A stretch of 44,684 bases of DNA from an uncultured Acidipila sp. (GTDB lineage: Bacteria; Acidobacteriota; Terriglobia; Terriglobales; Acidobacteriaceae), in contig CALMAN010000110.1 in the NCBI GenBank assembly GCA_937859835.1, positions 36,899 to 81,582 on the forward strand. Direction: 5' to 3'. Position numbers and translations under genes: made by a program. This document shows positions 18,901 to 28,619 of this stretch, in pieces. The notes below the pieces were generated by a model that saw only the letters and a program-made list of their open reading frames with translations, was not told the DNA's origin and did no database searches. Each line of letters begins with the position of its first letter. Within the stretch, counting starts at the first letter, position 1.

Positions 18901-20061
18901 TTAGAGCGGCACCGCTGGTGCAAGGGATTCGAAGCGCTCCAACGAGAACAGATCCAAGGTAGAAGCGGCACCTCCACTTGAAACCATGTCCGCGATCACC
19001 TCGCCGATCACGGGAGCGAACTTAAAGCCATGGCCGGAGAATCCGGCCCCGATGGTGACCGCGGGGTAGTGTGGGTGAGTGCCCAAAAAGAAGTGTTCGT
19101 CGGGAGTCATGGTGTAAAGGCACGTTTCAGCACGCAGCAAGCGACCTGCGAGTCCGGGGATTGTGTCTGCGAGCCGGTCACGAATCGAGCGCTCGTCTGC
19201 AGGGCGTATCTCGCGGCAGACCGAATCGGGGGTACACACTTCTTCGCTGCCGTGCAAAGCAACCTTGACTCCTTCCGAGATGGGTCCGGTAAGTGGAAAT
19301 CCGTAGATACAACGGCTCTCTCCTTCTTCCTCAATTAGGTAAACGGGAAAGTGCTCTTCACGGAAGTGTTCTATGCTCTCCTTCGGTTCAAACCAATAGA
19401 GCACCTGCCGGGTAACCCGCATGGGCAGGCCGAGACTGGCAAGCACCTGCGGCGTCCACGGACCCGCCGTCAAGACAAGCCGATCCGCCGAGTACATACC
19501 CTTGTCGGTGTGCACCGTAACACCCGCACCTCCCGGCCCGGCTTGCCAGCCGAGAACAGCCTCCTCTGTGTGCAGCTGCGCGCCCGCGCGCACTGCCTGT
19601 CGCAGCTGCTGCTCCACACAGGCTTCTGGGCGGAGATAGCCGGCACTTGCTTCAAGCAGTGCGCACGTATCTGGACGGACGCTGAAGACCGGGTAGCGCC
19701 GCTTGAGTTCTGCGGCATCGAGCAGTTGATAGGGGAGGTTAAACTGCCCCGCACTCGCAGAGCTACGTTGCACGAGTTGCCCATCGCGAGAACCGACCAC
19801 CAGGGCGCCGGTTAAGTGGAGCAAGTTGGTTCCTGTGTCCCGCTCTAACTTTTTCCATAAGTCAAAGGAGCGAAGAAGCAGCGGGACATAGCGATGATCT
19901 TCGAAGTAGGCCTGGCGATAGATGCGCGTGAGCCCATGCGAGGACCCGTGAGAGTGAGGGGGAGTGTACTGGTCGAAGCCGCGAACGTGGCAGCCCCGTT
20001 CCGCGATGTGCTGTGCGGCTGCGCTGCCCATGGCGCCGAGGCCGATAACTAGAACTTCCAA
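18901..20061 (-). CDS. solA: SolA/MSOX-like FAD amine oxidase (N-methyl-L-tryptophan oxidase / monomeric sarcosine oxidase family)
   Basis: MEVLVIGLGAMGSAAAQHIAERGCHVRGFDQYTPPHSHGSSHGLTRIYRQAYFEDHRYVPLLLRS; CLYTMTPDEHFFLGTHP (flavin-linking Cys region); GAGFSGHGFKFAPVIGEVIADM. Confidence 0.88.
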   Translation of the reverse strand: MEVLVIGLGAMGSAAAQHIAERGCHVRGFDQYTPPHSHGSSHGLTRIYRQAYFEDHRYVPLLLRSFDLWKKLERDTGTNLLHLTGALVVGSRDGQLVQRSSASAGQFNLPYQLLDAAELKRRYPVFSVRPDTCALLEASAGYLRPEACVEQQLRQAVRAGAQLHTEEAVLGWQAGPGGAGVTVHTDKGMYSADRLVLTAGPWTPQVLASLGLPMRVTRQVLYWFEPKESIEHFREEHFPVYLIEEEGESRCIYGFPLTGPISEGVKVALHGSEEVCTPDSVCREIRPADERSIRDRLADTIPGLAGRLLRAETCLYTMTPDEHFFLGTHPHYPAVTIGAGFSGHGFKFAPVIGEVIADMVSSGGAASTLDLFSLERFESLAPAVPL

Positions 20062-20123
20062 GCAGGTCTTCCTTCGCTATGCGTTGACTACGGGGTGCGT
20101 GGATCGGTTACATCGTGCGAGGC

Positions 20124-23100
20124 TCAGAAGGTCAGCCGCAGGCCAGCCTGCATCTGGCGCCGTGAGCCTTGCTCGAAGGTGCCGGAGCCGCGCTGGCGTA
20201 TGTTGGTGCGATTGGCAGCCGTGGTGCCGTTGATTGATTCCGGTGCACCTGACAGGTTGCCGTTGAGCAAGTTCTCAGGGGCGTCGTAGGAGCTGCGATT
20301 GAAGATGTTGAAAACGTCCCACGACGTCTGCACGGCCAGCCTGTCTCCGAGGATGTTATGGCTGTATTCTATGCGCACGTCGTTATGCAGCAGCAGATCA
20401 AGGCCAAGCTGATTGGGAGGTGCAAGCGGGAGAGTTGGTAAACCAGCCTTCAATTGCTGTAGCTGAGCAGAAGTCATGAGCCCCTGGCTGACCAGGAGAT
20501 TGCCGGCGGGCGTGAGTTGCCCTGCCATGGTCGAGTTGTAGTTCGCGATGGCTGTATTCAGATTTTTTCCGGCCTTCAGGCTGCGTCCAAAAGCACCCGG
20601 TTCATAGCCGGGCAGCAGATCGTTTACAGTCCCGTCGCCGGTCACGTCGGTGCAGAAGATCTCTTCCGGTCCTCCACCGCAGCCGCCTCCAAAGGCAACC
20701 GGCAGCAGAGCATTGTTCGATAAGGGTGAGAACCAGTGAGTGATCTGGCTAAAGGTAAAGCCGCGCTTGATGTCGGTGATGGTTCCAAGATTGAGAATGG
20801 AGGTGCGGTCCAAGCCATCGGGGCCGACGAAACGATTGGGGGCGACGTTGTCCCACGAAGTTGGGGAAGCGGACACGTCGGCAGCGCCCGTTCCCGAAGT
20901 ACGCAGATTGCCTACGTTGCGAGAGAGCGTGTAGGCAAAGGTGACAGTGTTTCCATTCATCCAGCGGAACATGCCGCTGTCTGGCGCGCCGAATCTCCCA
21001 TCCAGCCGCAGGTTCAAACCGTTGTAAGTATTCAAGCCGCGATGCTCGTAGAAGTTCATCGGGCCGAAGTTAGGATTGAGGCCCCGAAAGGCGTAGCCAT
21101 TCTGCGATGTGCCCGCACCTAATCCGGAAGCTCCGTAGGTAGCAATCGTGGCACCCTGATTGATCGCACAGGTGGTGCCCGCGAGAGATGCAGGGCAGCC
21201 CAGCGAGCTGTTGGTGGCCGCGATCGCGGCAGCCGCAAGAACCGGGTCGAAAGTGGCAGCGGTGGCTGAGCCTACGTGATTCTCATCGACGACCAGCGGA
21301 AACTCATACCCATGCACATACACGTACTCGCCGGTGAACACCAGACCCTTGCGAAGCTGGCGCTGGTAGGCCACGTTGGCTTGCGCGACACGCGGGTTCT
21401 TGGTTCCAGGCGCCCAGGCTGGGACGTAGAGCGCATTGTTCAAGGCAAAGGTGGAATCAGTGGAAGTATTGAGTGCGGCAGCAGCCACGTAGAGCTCATT
21501 CAGGTTGTTGATCCCCGTAGAAGCCTCCCCGATGGTTTCTCCGAACAAAGGCGCCAGGGCCGCACCGGAGGTCCCGTTGGGAAAGCCGTACTGCGTCGCG
21601 AGCGGGTCGCCGGCTTTAAAGGCCAAGCCGTTCCGGGGATCGATCAAGGCGCTTCCTGCCGTTACCGTTTGCATCTGCGAGGAGATACCGGCAGGGATAA
21701 AGTCGCTCGGATCGCCATAAAAGCCATCCAGCGTGAGCTCTTCATAGTAGAGCCCCGCGGCGGAACGGATCACTGTCTTACCGTCGCCGTGTACGTCCCA
21801 GGCCACTCCGACCTGCGGAGCGAAATCCGTCTTCGGGTTGTGCCGGTACCCGCCGTAGCCGGGTTTAAAGGCGTCGATCGCCGTGCCGTGATCTACCCCG
21901 GGATCAAACTGCCCGGAGAAAAACACATACCGCACGCCCGCGTTGATCGTTAGCTGGCGCGAAACCTTCCAGGCGTCGTGGATGTAGGCCGCCGGTCTCC
22001 ACTCTGGAAATGCGCCATGAGGAAAGCCCAAAGCACCTGGAACCGTGTAAAAACCAAGCCCGTTGCCCAGACTGATCGAGGTAAGAGGGAACTGCGTCGG
22101 ATCGGTAAGTCCCGGCCCGAGATAGCTATCTGTATCGAGTTCAGGACTGTTCTCACGCAGCGGGTAATCCGTACCGAGCAGCCAGTGCGTCAGGTCTGTG
22201 CCAAACGACAAAGTATGTCGACCGAGCTCGAGGACTCCGTCATACTTCCCATCGTGGGTGTGTTGCTTTTCATACTGACTGGACAGCCAGTTGACTCCGT
22301 AAGCAAGCGTGGAGCCGCCGTCAATCTGGATCAGGTATTTGCGGCCAAGTGTATCGGCCGGCGCGGGCGCCTGGGGATTGGGCAGAAGCCTTTCCGAGTA
22401 CGAGTTAAAGCCGTAGGCAAAGGAGTGGCTGCCCCGGCTGCCTGCATACGACGCGCCCCCGCCAAAAACAATGGCCTGCGTCTTGTTATCGAGCGAGTCA
22501 AGATAGGTGCTGCCAAGCTCGGGATAGCCGACGACGCCGTGATTTGGTGAGTAGCTATACCGGGCAAATGCCTTCCACCGATCAGAAAGGACTGCGTCAA
22601 GGCGGCCCAGGGCGTAGTTCTCCCGGAAAGGTTTGCCGTAAAAGCCATTCAAGCTCGGGAAGATGGTGTCGGCATAAAACGAGTCGCGCGAGTCGGTGAG
22701 CTCATAGTCAAGGAAATAGAAAAGCCGGTCGCGCACAAAGGCTCCTCCCAGGTGACCGCCGATCTGGTTGCGATCATAGGGGGAAAGCTCAGGGCCAATC
22801 TTTGCGCCCAGCCGCGAATCGCGAAAGAACTCAAAAGCCGAACCGTGGAGATCGTTGCTGCCTGACCTTGTCAGGATATTGACGGCACCCCCTGAAGCGA
22901 CACTTTGCGCCGGGTTCAGCGTTGACTGGGCTACCTGAAACTCCTGCACCGCATCAAGCCCTGTGTTCTGCACCGGGCCGCCTACGGTGTGGTCCTGCAG
23001 CGAAAGGCCATCCAGCTGCACCTGCGTTTCGCGTCCCGAGCGGCCCTGAAATGCCGCGATAGTGAAGTTGTTCTTGGTCGGGTCAATGTCATTGCCGTCG

Positions 23101-23633
23101 CGCAACTGAACGCCGGGCGAAAGCTGCGCAAGGTCCATCGCATTGCGGCCCACAATGGGCAGCTGCTCAATCTGCTTCTGCGTGATCACTTCGCCAGACT
23201 CGGTGGACACTGTGTCGAGGTCGGTTGCGGTTCCCGAGGATACGGTGACCTGCTCCGAAGTGCTCCCGGCGCTCAGGGTCACGTTCAAAGAATTGACACG
23301 CGAAATCAGCACCAGCAGATGAGGCACGGATGCCTGCTTGAAGCCCTGCGCCTCCACGGTGACCAGGTAGGAGTCCGGGTGCACTTCAAGCAGACGATAG
23401 AAGCCCTGCGCATCCGAAGTGGCTTCGATCTTTTCTCCGGTGGTTTCATCGGTCGCCAACACCCGGGCGTTCGGCACTACCGCCCCGGACGAATCCGTTA
23501 CCGTGCCCTCGATGCCGCCCGTTGTCTTTTGCGCGTGCAGAGGAGCAAGGGAGCTAAGAACTGTGGCCAGCACCCCAGCCGTTTGAAGTGACCGGCTTAG
23601 CCGCTGTTTCCTGCTGGACGTATGCTTCGTCAT
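20124..23633 (-). CDS. TonB-dependent receptor, Oar-like
   Basis: MTKHTSSRKQRLSRSLQTAGVLATVLSSLAPLHAQKTTGGIEGTVTDSSGAVVPNARVLATDETTG...; IEQLPIVGRNAMDLAQLSPGV; outer-membrane-type C-terminus QAGLRLTF. Internal ATG at 23633 chosen. Confidence 0.93.
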   Translation of the reverse strand: MTKHTSSRKQRLSRSLQTAGVLATVLSSLAPLHAQKTTGGIEGTVTDSSGAVVPNARVLATDETTGEKIEATSDAQGFYRLLEVHPDSYLVTVEAQGFKQASVPHLLVLISRVNSLNVTLSAGSTSEQVTVSSGTATDLDTVSTESGEVITQKQIEQLPIVGRNAMDLAQLSPGVQLRDGNDIDPTKNNFTIAAFQGRSGRETQVQLDGLSLQDHTVGGPVQNTGLDAVQEFQVAQSTLNPAQSVASGGAVNILTRSGSNDLHGSAFEFFRDSRLGAKIGPELSPYDRNQIGGHLGGAFVRDRLFYFLDYELTDSRDSFYADTIFPSLNGFYGKPFRENYALGRLDAVLSDRWKAFARYSYSPNHGVVGYPELGSTYLDSLDNKTQAIVFGGGASYAGSRGSHSFAYGFNSYSERLLPNPQAPAPADTLGRKYLIQIDGGSTLAYGVNWLSSQYEKQHTHDGKYDGVLELGRHTLSFGTDLTHWLLGTDYPLRENSPELDTDSYLGPGLTDPTQFPLTSISLGNGLGFYTVPGALGFPHGAFPEWRPAAYIHDAWKVSRQLTINAGVRYVFFSGQFDPGVDHGTAIDAFKPGYGGYRHNPKTDFAPQVGVAWDVHGDGKTVIRSAAGLYYEELTLDGFYGDPSDFIPAGISSQMQTVTAGSALIDPRNGLAFKAGDPLATQYGFPNGTSGAALAPLFGETIGEASTGINNLNELYVAAAALNTSTDSTFALNNALYVPAWAPGTKNPRVAQANVAYQRQLRKGLVFTGEYVYVHGYEFPLVVDENHVGSATAATFDPVLAAAAIAATNSSLGCPASLAGTTCAINQGATIATYGASGLGAGTSQNGYAFRGLNPNFGPMNFYEHRGLNTYNGLNLRLDGRFGAPDSGMFRWMNGNTVTFAYTLSRNVGNLRTSGTGAADVSASPTSWDNVAPNRFVGPDGLDRTSILNLGTITDIKRGFTFSQITHWFSPLSNNALLPVAFGGGCGGGPEEIFCTDVTGDGTVNDLLPGYEPGAFGRSLKAGKNLNTAIANYNSTMAGQLTPAGNLLVSQGLMTSAQLQQLKAGLPTLPLAPPNQLGLDLLLHNDVRIEYSHNILGDRLAVQTSWDVFNIFNRSSYDAPENLLNGNLSGAPESINGTTAANRTNIRQRGSGTFEQGSRRQMQAGLRLTF

Positions 23634-23884
23634 TTTTGTCCTTTTCAAGCGAGTAAAAGCAATGAGTGACACAGGGAACGGTGGAGAGCAGCTGTGTTTG
23701 ACGCCGACAGCGCAAGGTCTCAAGAGCCTGGTGTAAGTGCCGCCACAGTGCTTGCTACTTCAAAGGGGTGCGCAGGCAGACAGCAGAGCATGCGTGCGCC
23801 GTTTGTAACACTTCGTGTACGGAGGAGCAAGAAAAACCACAACCGTATCCTTTCAGCCTCACGCACGGTGTTCGTGAGAAGCAG

Positions 23885-25159
23885 TCAACGCGTGTAACTG
23901 CCTCCACACCAAGCCACGATCAGCATCGCCAAAACCTTTGCGCACGCAAACACTTCCTCGAGCTCCACATGCTCTTCTACCGTATGCGCGAACGCCACAT
24001 CGCCGGGCCCGTAAAGTACAGCGGGAAATCTGCCGTGCTCGGTAAAGAGCCGAAGATCGGACCCGTACGGTACCCCTCGCACCCGCGGCTGCGTACCGAA
24101 CACCTGCGCATGCGCTTCGCGCAAAGCAACAACAATCGGCTCTGCCAGCGATGTTTGCCCAGGTTCGAATTGCCCCTCGATCCAGGTGAGTGATGGAGGG
24201 TGGTCTTTGAGCCATGGGTCGTTTTCGCTGACCTGTGCAAGACACGTGGCAAGGGCGGCCCGCGCAGCCGCAGTCGTCTCGCCGGGAAACACGCCGAAGC
24301 GCCCTTCGGCGACCAGGGTTTCCGGCACGGTCGAGAGCCAGTCTCCGGCAGCCACTGTGCCTACCGAGATGGGCGCGATGTTGTCTTCGAACTCAAAGAT
24401 CTGGTTTTTGTAAGACAAGTGCCGGGCGCGATCAAGTGCTTGCACGGCCGCGAAGATCTGCTGGAACTTGTCAACCGCGCTCACGCCGAAGCGCTTCATG
24501 CTCGCGTGGATAGCACGGCCGACGATCTCGACGCGGAAGCTCAGCGCGCCCGCATGCACCGGGCAGGCGCGCAACTGGGTTGGCTCCATGAGCACCGCGG
24601 CATCGGCCCGTATACCCCGGACCAGCGTGGTCAGGGTACCGACGCCGCCGCTTTCTTCCCCGATTACGCTCTCCAGCAGCACCGTGCCAAGCGGCTTATA
24701 GTGCAGGTTGCGCAGCGCCTCCATTGCGCACACGGCTGCCGCCAGCCCTGCCTTCATGTCGCAGCTGCCGCGCCCGTGCAGCTTTCCATCCGCAACCGTA
24801 CCGCTCCACGGAGCGAAGCGCCACAGTTCCGGGTTTCCGATGGGGACGACATCCATGTGACCGTTCAAGATCAGCGAGCGCCCGGTCTTGTCCGTTCCCG
24901 TCCACTGGCCGATCACATTCAGCCGCTCCGCAAAGGAAACGCCGTCATCGGAAAAGGCAGGGTGGTGCTCTAACTCGGCGAACTGGGAAGTAAGTATCTG
25001 CACTTCACAGCCAATCGCCCGAAGTTTGTCCGCGAAGAAGCGCTGTGCTGCCTGCTCTTCGCCCGGAAGGCTTGGGATGCGGACAAGGTCTTGCAGAAAG
25101 CCGGTGATCGGCTCGCGGAGCCGGTCGATCTCCGCCGAGATAGGGCGAGAGTCCATCAC
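23885..25159 (-). CDS. M20 family metallopeptidase (ArgE/DapE/ACY1-like)
   Basis: LILNGHMDVVPIGNPELWRFAPWSGTVADGKLHGRGSCDMKAGLAAAVCAMEAL, ESVIGEESGGVG: M20 metal-site motifs. GTG start at 25159 overlaps MFS stop. Confidence 0.93.
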   Translation of the reverse strand: MMDSRPISAEIDRLREPITGFLQDLVRIPSLPGEEQAAQRFFADKLRAIGCEVQILTSQFAELEHHPAFSDDGVSFAERLNVIGQWTGTDKTGRSLILNGHMDVVPIGNPELWRFAPWSGTVADGKLHGRGSCDMKAGLAAAVCAMEALRNLHYKPLGTVLLESVIGEESGGVGTLTTLVRGIRADAAVLMEPTQLRACPVHAGALSFRVEIVGRAIHASMKRFGVSAVDKFQQIFAAVQALDRARHLSYKNQIFEFEDNIAPISVGTVAAGDWLSTVPETLVAEGRFGVFPGETTAAARAALATCLAQVSENDPWLKDHPPSLTWIEGQFEPGQTSLAEPIVVALREAHAQVFGTQPRVRGVPYGSDLRLFTEHGRFPAVLYGPGDVAFAHTVEEHVELEEVFACAKVLAMLIVAWCGGSYTR

Positions 25160-26490
25160 AGTGTCCCCTCGCGTGGATCAGGTAAGGGCGGTACGGGAGG
25201 AGCAAAACGTACGCGTCCCGGCTCCTTGGCGATCAGGAACCAAAGCGCTACGCAAGACAGGGCGACCACGGTAGCCGAGCCAAACGCTACCAGCCAGTTA
25301 AAGCGCGCAGCCAGCACCGGAATCAGTGAGGTGGAAAGGATGCCCCCTACAATGCCGGCTGTGTTCATCAAGCCTGATACTGCGCCCGCGCTGGGCCCGG
25401 CAAGATATGTTGCCGACACCCAGAACGAAGCTTCCGCTGCCATCAGAAAGCCCACGCTGAGGCAAAGCGCGGCGACACACAAAGCGCGAGCCGGTGCGTA
25501 CGCTGCTACAAACAGCAGCACACCCGCTGTCGTGTAGCCCACCAGGATGATGTACTTTGCCGCAACCAGGCGACCATGGGAAGCAGCCAGCCGGTCTGCG
25601 GCAAAGCCACCGAGCGGAGTAAGACAAAGGCCGGTAAGCCAGGGCAGCGCGGCGACGAGACCGCCGTTCATGATGCTGAAGCCGCGTACATCGACAAGAT
25701 AGATGTAAAGCCAGAAGACATAGATAAATAGCAGATAACCTTCAGCTACATAACTGGCACACAGCAGCAGGATCTTATGGTTTCTCAGCAAGCTGCCGAA
25801 GTCAGGCATGCTCGGGCTCGCGCTTTCTTCCTGGTTTGTAAGGGCAAGCTCAGCCGCGTTGATGCGTGGATGCTGCCGGGGTTTGTTTGTGCTGAAAACC
25901 CACCAGGCGAAAGCGATGGCAAATGCCGGGAGCGAGGTAAAGAAGAAAGCCCGGCGCCAGCCTACGCGCAGCATGAGCCATGAAACAAAGGACGTTGAAA
26001 AGGCTGCGGCAAAGGAGGTTCCGGCAAACATCAGTGAGTTTGCAAATCCCCGCTGTGGCGGCTGTATCCAGTTGTGCACCGTCAGGGCGCCTACCGGGTA
26101 GGTTGTGGCCTCGGCGCTGCCCAGGAGGAAACGCACCAGCCACAAGAGCAAGAAGCCGACACCTGCGGCCGCATACGCCGGGGCAGGAACCATGCCGGTG
26201 AACACAGTGCAAACACCCCACAGCGCAGCCGAACCTGCAAGCGCGATGCGCGATCCATACCGATCCGCAAACATGCCCCCTGGAATCTGGAAGATAGCGT
26301 AGCCAACCAGAAAGCTACTGAAGATCTGCCCCATCTGTATCTTCGAAAGGTGCAGCTCGGGCGCCATAAGCACGGCAGCGACGGAGATGTTGATTCGTTG
26401 CAAGTAACTCACAAAGGCGAACCCGGTAAGCATGGCCAGGATCCACCAGCGGACCGTGGTGGGCTTCGCTTCCTGCGCGCTCTGCCTCAC
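25156..26490 (-). CDS. MFS transporter, anion:cation symporter (ACS)-like
   Basis: 12 hydrophobic segments; WWILAMLTGFAFVSYLQRINISVAAVLMAPELHLSKIQMGQIFSSFLVGYAIFQIPGGMFADRYGSR is the MFS motif A region. GTG at 26490 overlaps the S9 stop (GTGA); track start 26538. Confidence 0.92.
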   Translation of the reverse strand: MRQSAQEAKPTTVRWWILAMLTGFAFVSYLQRINISVAAVLMAPELHLSKIQMGQIFSSFLVGYAIFQIPGGMFADRYGSRIALAGSAALWGVCTVFTGMVPAPAYAAAGVGFLLLWLVRFLLGSAEATTYPVGALTVHNWIQPPQRGFANSLMFAGTSFAAAFSTSFVSWLMLRVGWRRAFFFTSLPAFAIAFAWWVFSTNKPRQHPRINAAELALTNQEESASPSMPDFGSLLRNHKILLLCASYVAEGYLLFIYVFWLYIYLVDVRGFSIMNGGLVAALPWLTGLCLTPLGGFAADRLAASHGRLVAAKYIILVGYTTAGVLLFVAAYAPARALCVAALCLSVGFLMAAEASFWVSATYLAGPSAGAVSGLMNTAGIVGGILSTSLIPVLAARFNWLVAFGSATVVALSCVALWFLIAKEPGRVRFAPPVPPLPDPREGTL

Positions 26491-28619
26491 TTGCCGGCGC
26501 TCGCCGCCGGGGAAGCAGGCATGTACTTTGCGAACCACTCGGCCGCCCGTACAAGGATGTCAACCCGGTCATCATAGCTGTGGAAGGCGTGGCCTTCACC
26601 CGGGTACACCACCAGCTGCGTGGGCACACCGAGCTCCTTCAATGCATGCCAGAACTCAAAGGATTGTGGCGGGGGCGCCTCCTCATCGCGTTCGCCGACA
26701 AGCAGAAGAGTAGGCGTTTTGACCTGCTTCACATACGCGAGCGCCGAGCTGCGCATGTAGGCCGCCGGGTCGTCATACACGGAGGCGCCAAAATAGGGCA
26801 GCATCCACTTATCGATCTGATTCTGTCCGTAGTAACTCTGGAGATTGCTCGCCCCTGCCCCTGCCACCACTGCCCGGAAGCGGGCGGTGCGGCCGGCTGC
26901 CATCATGGCGGTCGAGCCGCCATAGCTCCAGCCCAGCATGCCGATGCGTGCTGTATCTACCGGGTACTGCCCTACCACTGCGTCGATCCCGGCAAGGGTG
27001 TCGCGCAGGTCGCCAAAGCCCCAGTCCCTCCGGTTTGCTTCCGTGAACTTCTCGCCTTCTCCAAAGCTGCCGCGCGGGTTCGGCAGAAAGATAAAGTAGC
27101 CAAGATCCACAAACGAGCTGGCATCGAAATCCACGCCTGTTACCGAGGGGGTTTGTATCCAGGCCGGGCCGCCGTGCACGGAAACCAGCATCGGGTACCG
27201 TTTGCTCCCGTCATAGTGACGAGGAAACAGGAGCCACCCTTGGACGTGGAAGCCGTCGCTCTGCCAGGTCACGCTTTCTACCCGGCTCGCTCCTACCTCC
27301 ACAGCCTCATTGAGGTGCGTGATCTGCACCCACTTGCCCGGTGACCCGGCCCACACCTCCGGCGCCAGGGTCCAGGACTGCCGGACCACCGCGCACGTCA
27401 GCTGCCCCGGCACCGCCGTGCCTGCCAACGACAGGCTCGACTCTTCCTCGGGGGCATGGATCGTTTCTCCTGCTTCCCATAGAGAAACAGTTTTCCCATC
27501 GTGCACATCCAGGGTGTTGATCACAGTCGAGCCACCCTTAAATTCTGTAAACAAGAGGCGTTCGGGCGAAAGCCAGCGCAGCCATGCCGGAGACGAAGGC
27601 CGTTCCGGGGTCAGGTCGCGCGGCTGCCCGCCCCCGCTCGGCACTAAGTAAATCTCGCCGCCGGTCGCCCCTTCGTCGCTCATCAACCCTGCAATCAGGG
27701 CAATCTGCCGGCCGTCCGGAGACCACCGGGGCAGCGCGATTTGCAGTGCCGGCTTAAAGATGGAGTGGCCTTCACTCTCCCCCAGACCTTGCGTATACAG
27801 CTGCGCGATGTACCAGTTGTCATCGCCTGGCGGCGGCGCTGCCGTGTAGGCGACGGTTCGGCTATCCGGCGACCAGTCGTACTCAAAGATGTTCAGACCA
27901 GCCGGCGAAAGCATGCGCATCTTGCCGGTAGCAGGCGCAATCAGAACCAGCCTTTGCGCCTCCTGCTGTTGCAGGTCGTCAATCACGCCGGTTTGTGCGT
28001 CCCCCGCGGCCATGGGCGTGGGAGCTCGCGTCGCGTGGTCCACAAACAGGAGGGCGATCTGCGTTCCATCGGGTGACCATTTCGGCGAGCCCAGGTGGCC
28101 GGTAAGGGTGCTTCGTTGCTGCGGCAGGGCGCCTCCCTGCGCTGTATCCAGCACAAACAGCTGCATCTGTTCCCCGGCCGCCGTGCTGTTCAGGCAGTTC
28201 GAAAGAAAGGCCAATCGTTTACCGTCAGGAGCCCAGGCCGGATCGCTGGTGCGGCAGCCCGCTGGATCGCCGGACTGCTCGCCGCGTACGGACACGCGGC
28301 GCGCCTCCTTTGCTCCGGAGGGCGACGCGCCCAGCGAACTAAGAAAGAGCTGCTCTGTGCCGCGTTCGTCATCCGCGACCGTATACGCTACACGGCTGCC
28401 GTCAGGACTGATCAGCGCTTCGGGCACTGCCTTGACGGCGGAAAGGTTGCGTACGATGTCGGCGAGCTGCTTTCTTAGCGGATGAGGGTCTGCTGCGGCC
28501 CCCGCATCCGCACCAGGCAGAGCGGCCTGGGCTGGAGCACGGAACGCGGTTGCGAGGACGAAGGCGATGATCAGAGCATTAGAAAAGCGATAGGCCGCCA
28601 TGCTAGGTTCCCTCTTCAT
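26487..28619 (-). CDS. S9 family serine peptidase (prolyl oligopeptidase/acylaminoacyl-peptidase-like) with N-terminal beta-propeller
   Basis: Catalytic GWSYGGSTAM, GERDEEAPPPQSFEF, GEGHAFHSYDD; PD40/TolB-like repeats (SPDGSRVAY, SPKWSPDGTQIALL). Signal peptide after MKREPSMAAYRFSNALIIAFVLATAFRAPAQA. Confidence 0.94.
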   Translation of the reverse strand: MKREPSMAAYRFSNALIIAFVLATAFRAPAQAALPGADAGAAADPHPLRKQLADIVRNLSAVKAVPEALISPDGSRVAYTVADDERGTEQLFLSSLGASPSGAKEARRVSVRGEQSGDPAGCRTSDPAWAPDGKRLAFLSNCLNSTAAGEQMQLFVLDTAQGGALPQQRSTLTGHLGSPKWSPDGTQIALLFVDHATRAPTPMAAGDAQTGVIDDLQQQEAQRLVLIAPATGKMRMLSPAGLNIFEYDWSPDSRTVAYTAAPPPGDDNWYIAQLYTQGLGESEGHSIFKPALQIALPRWSPDGRQIALIAGLMSDEGATGGEIYLVPSGGGQPRDLTPERPSSPAWLRWLSPERLLFTEFKGGSTVINTLDVHDGKTVSLWEAGETIHAPEEESSLSLAGTAVPGQLTCAVVRQSWTLAPEVWAGSPGKWVQITHLNEAVEVGASRVESVTWQSDGFHVQGWLLFPRHYDGSKRYPMLVSVHGGPAWIQTPSVTGVDFDASSFVDLGYFIFLPNPRGSFGEGEKFTEANRRDWGFGDLRDTLAGIDAVVGQYPVDTARIGMLGWSYGGSTAMMAAGRTARFRAVVAGAGASNLQSYYGQNQIDKWMLPYFGASVYDDPAAYMRSSALAYVKQVKTPTLLLVGERDEEAPPPQSFEFWHALKELGVPTQLVVYPGEGHAFHSYDDRVDILVRAAEWFAKYMPASPAASAGK

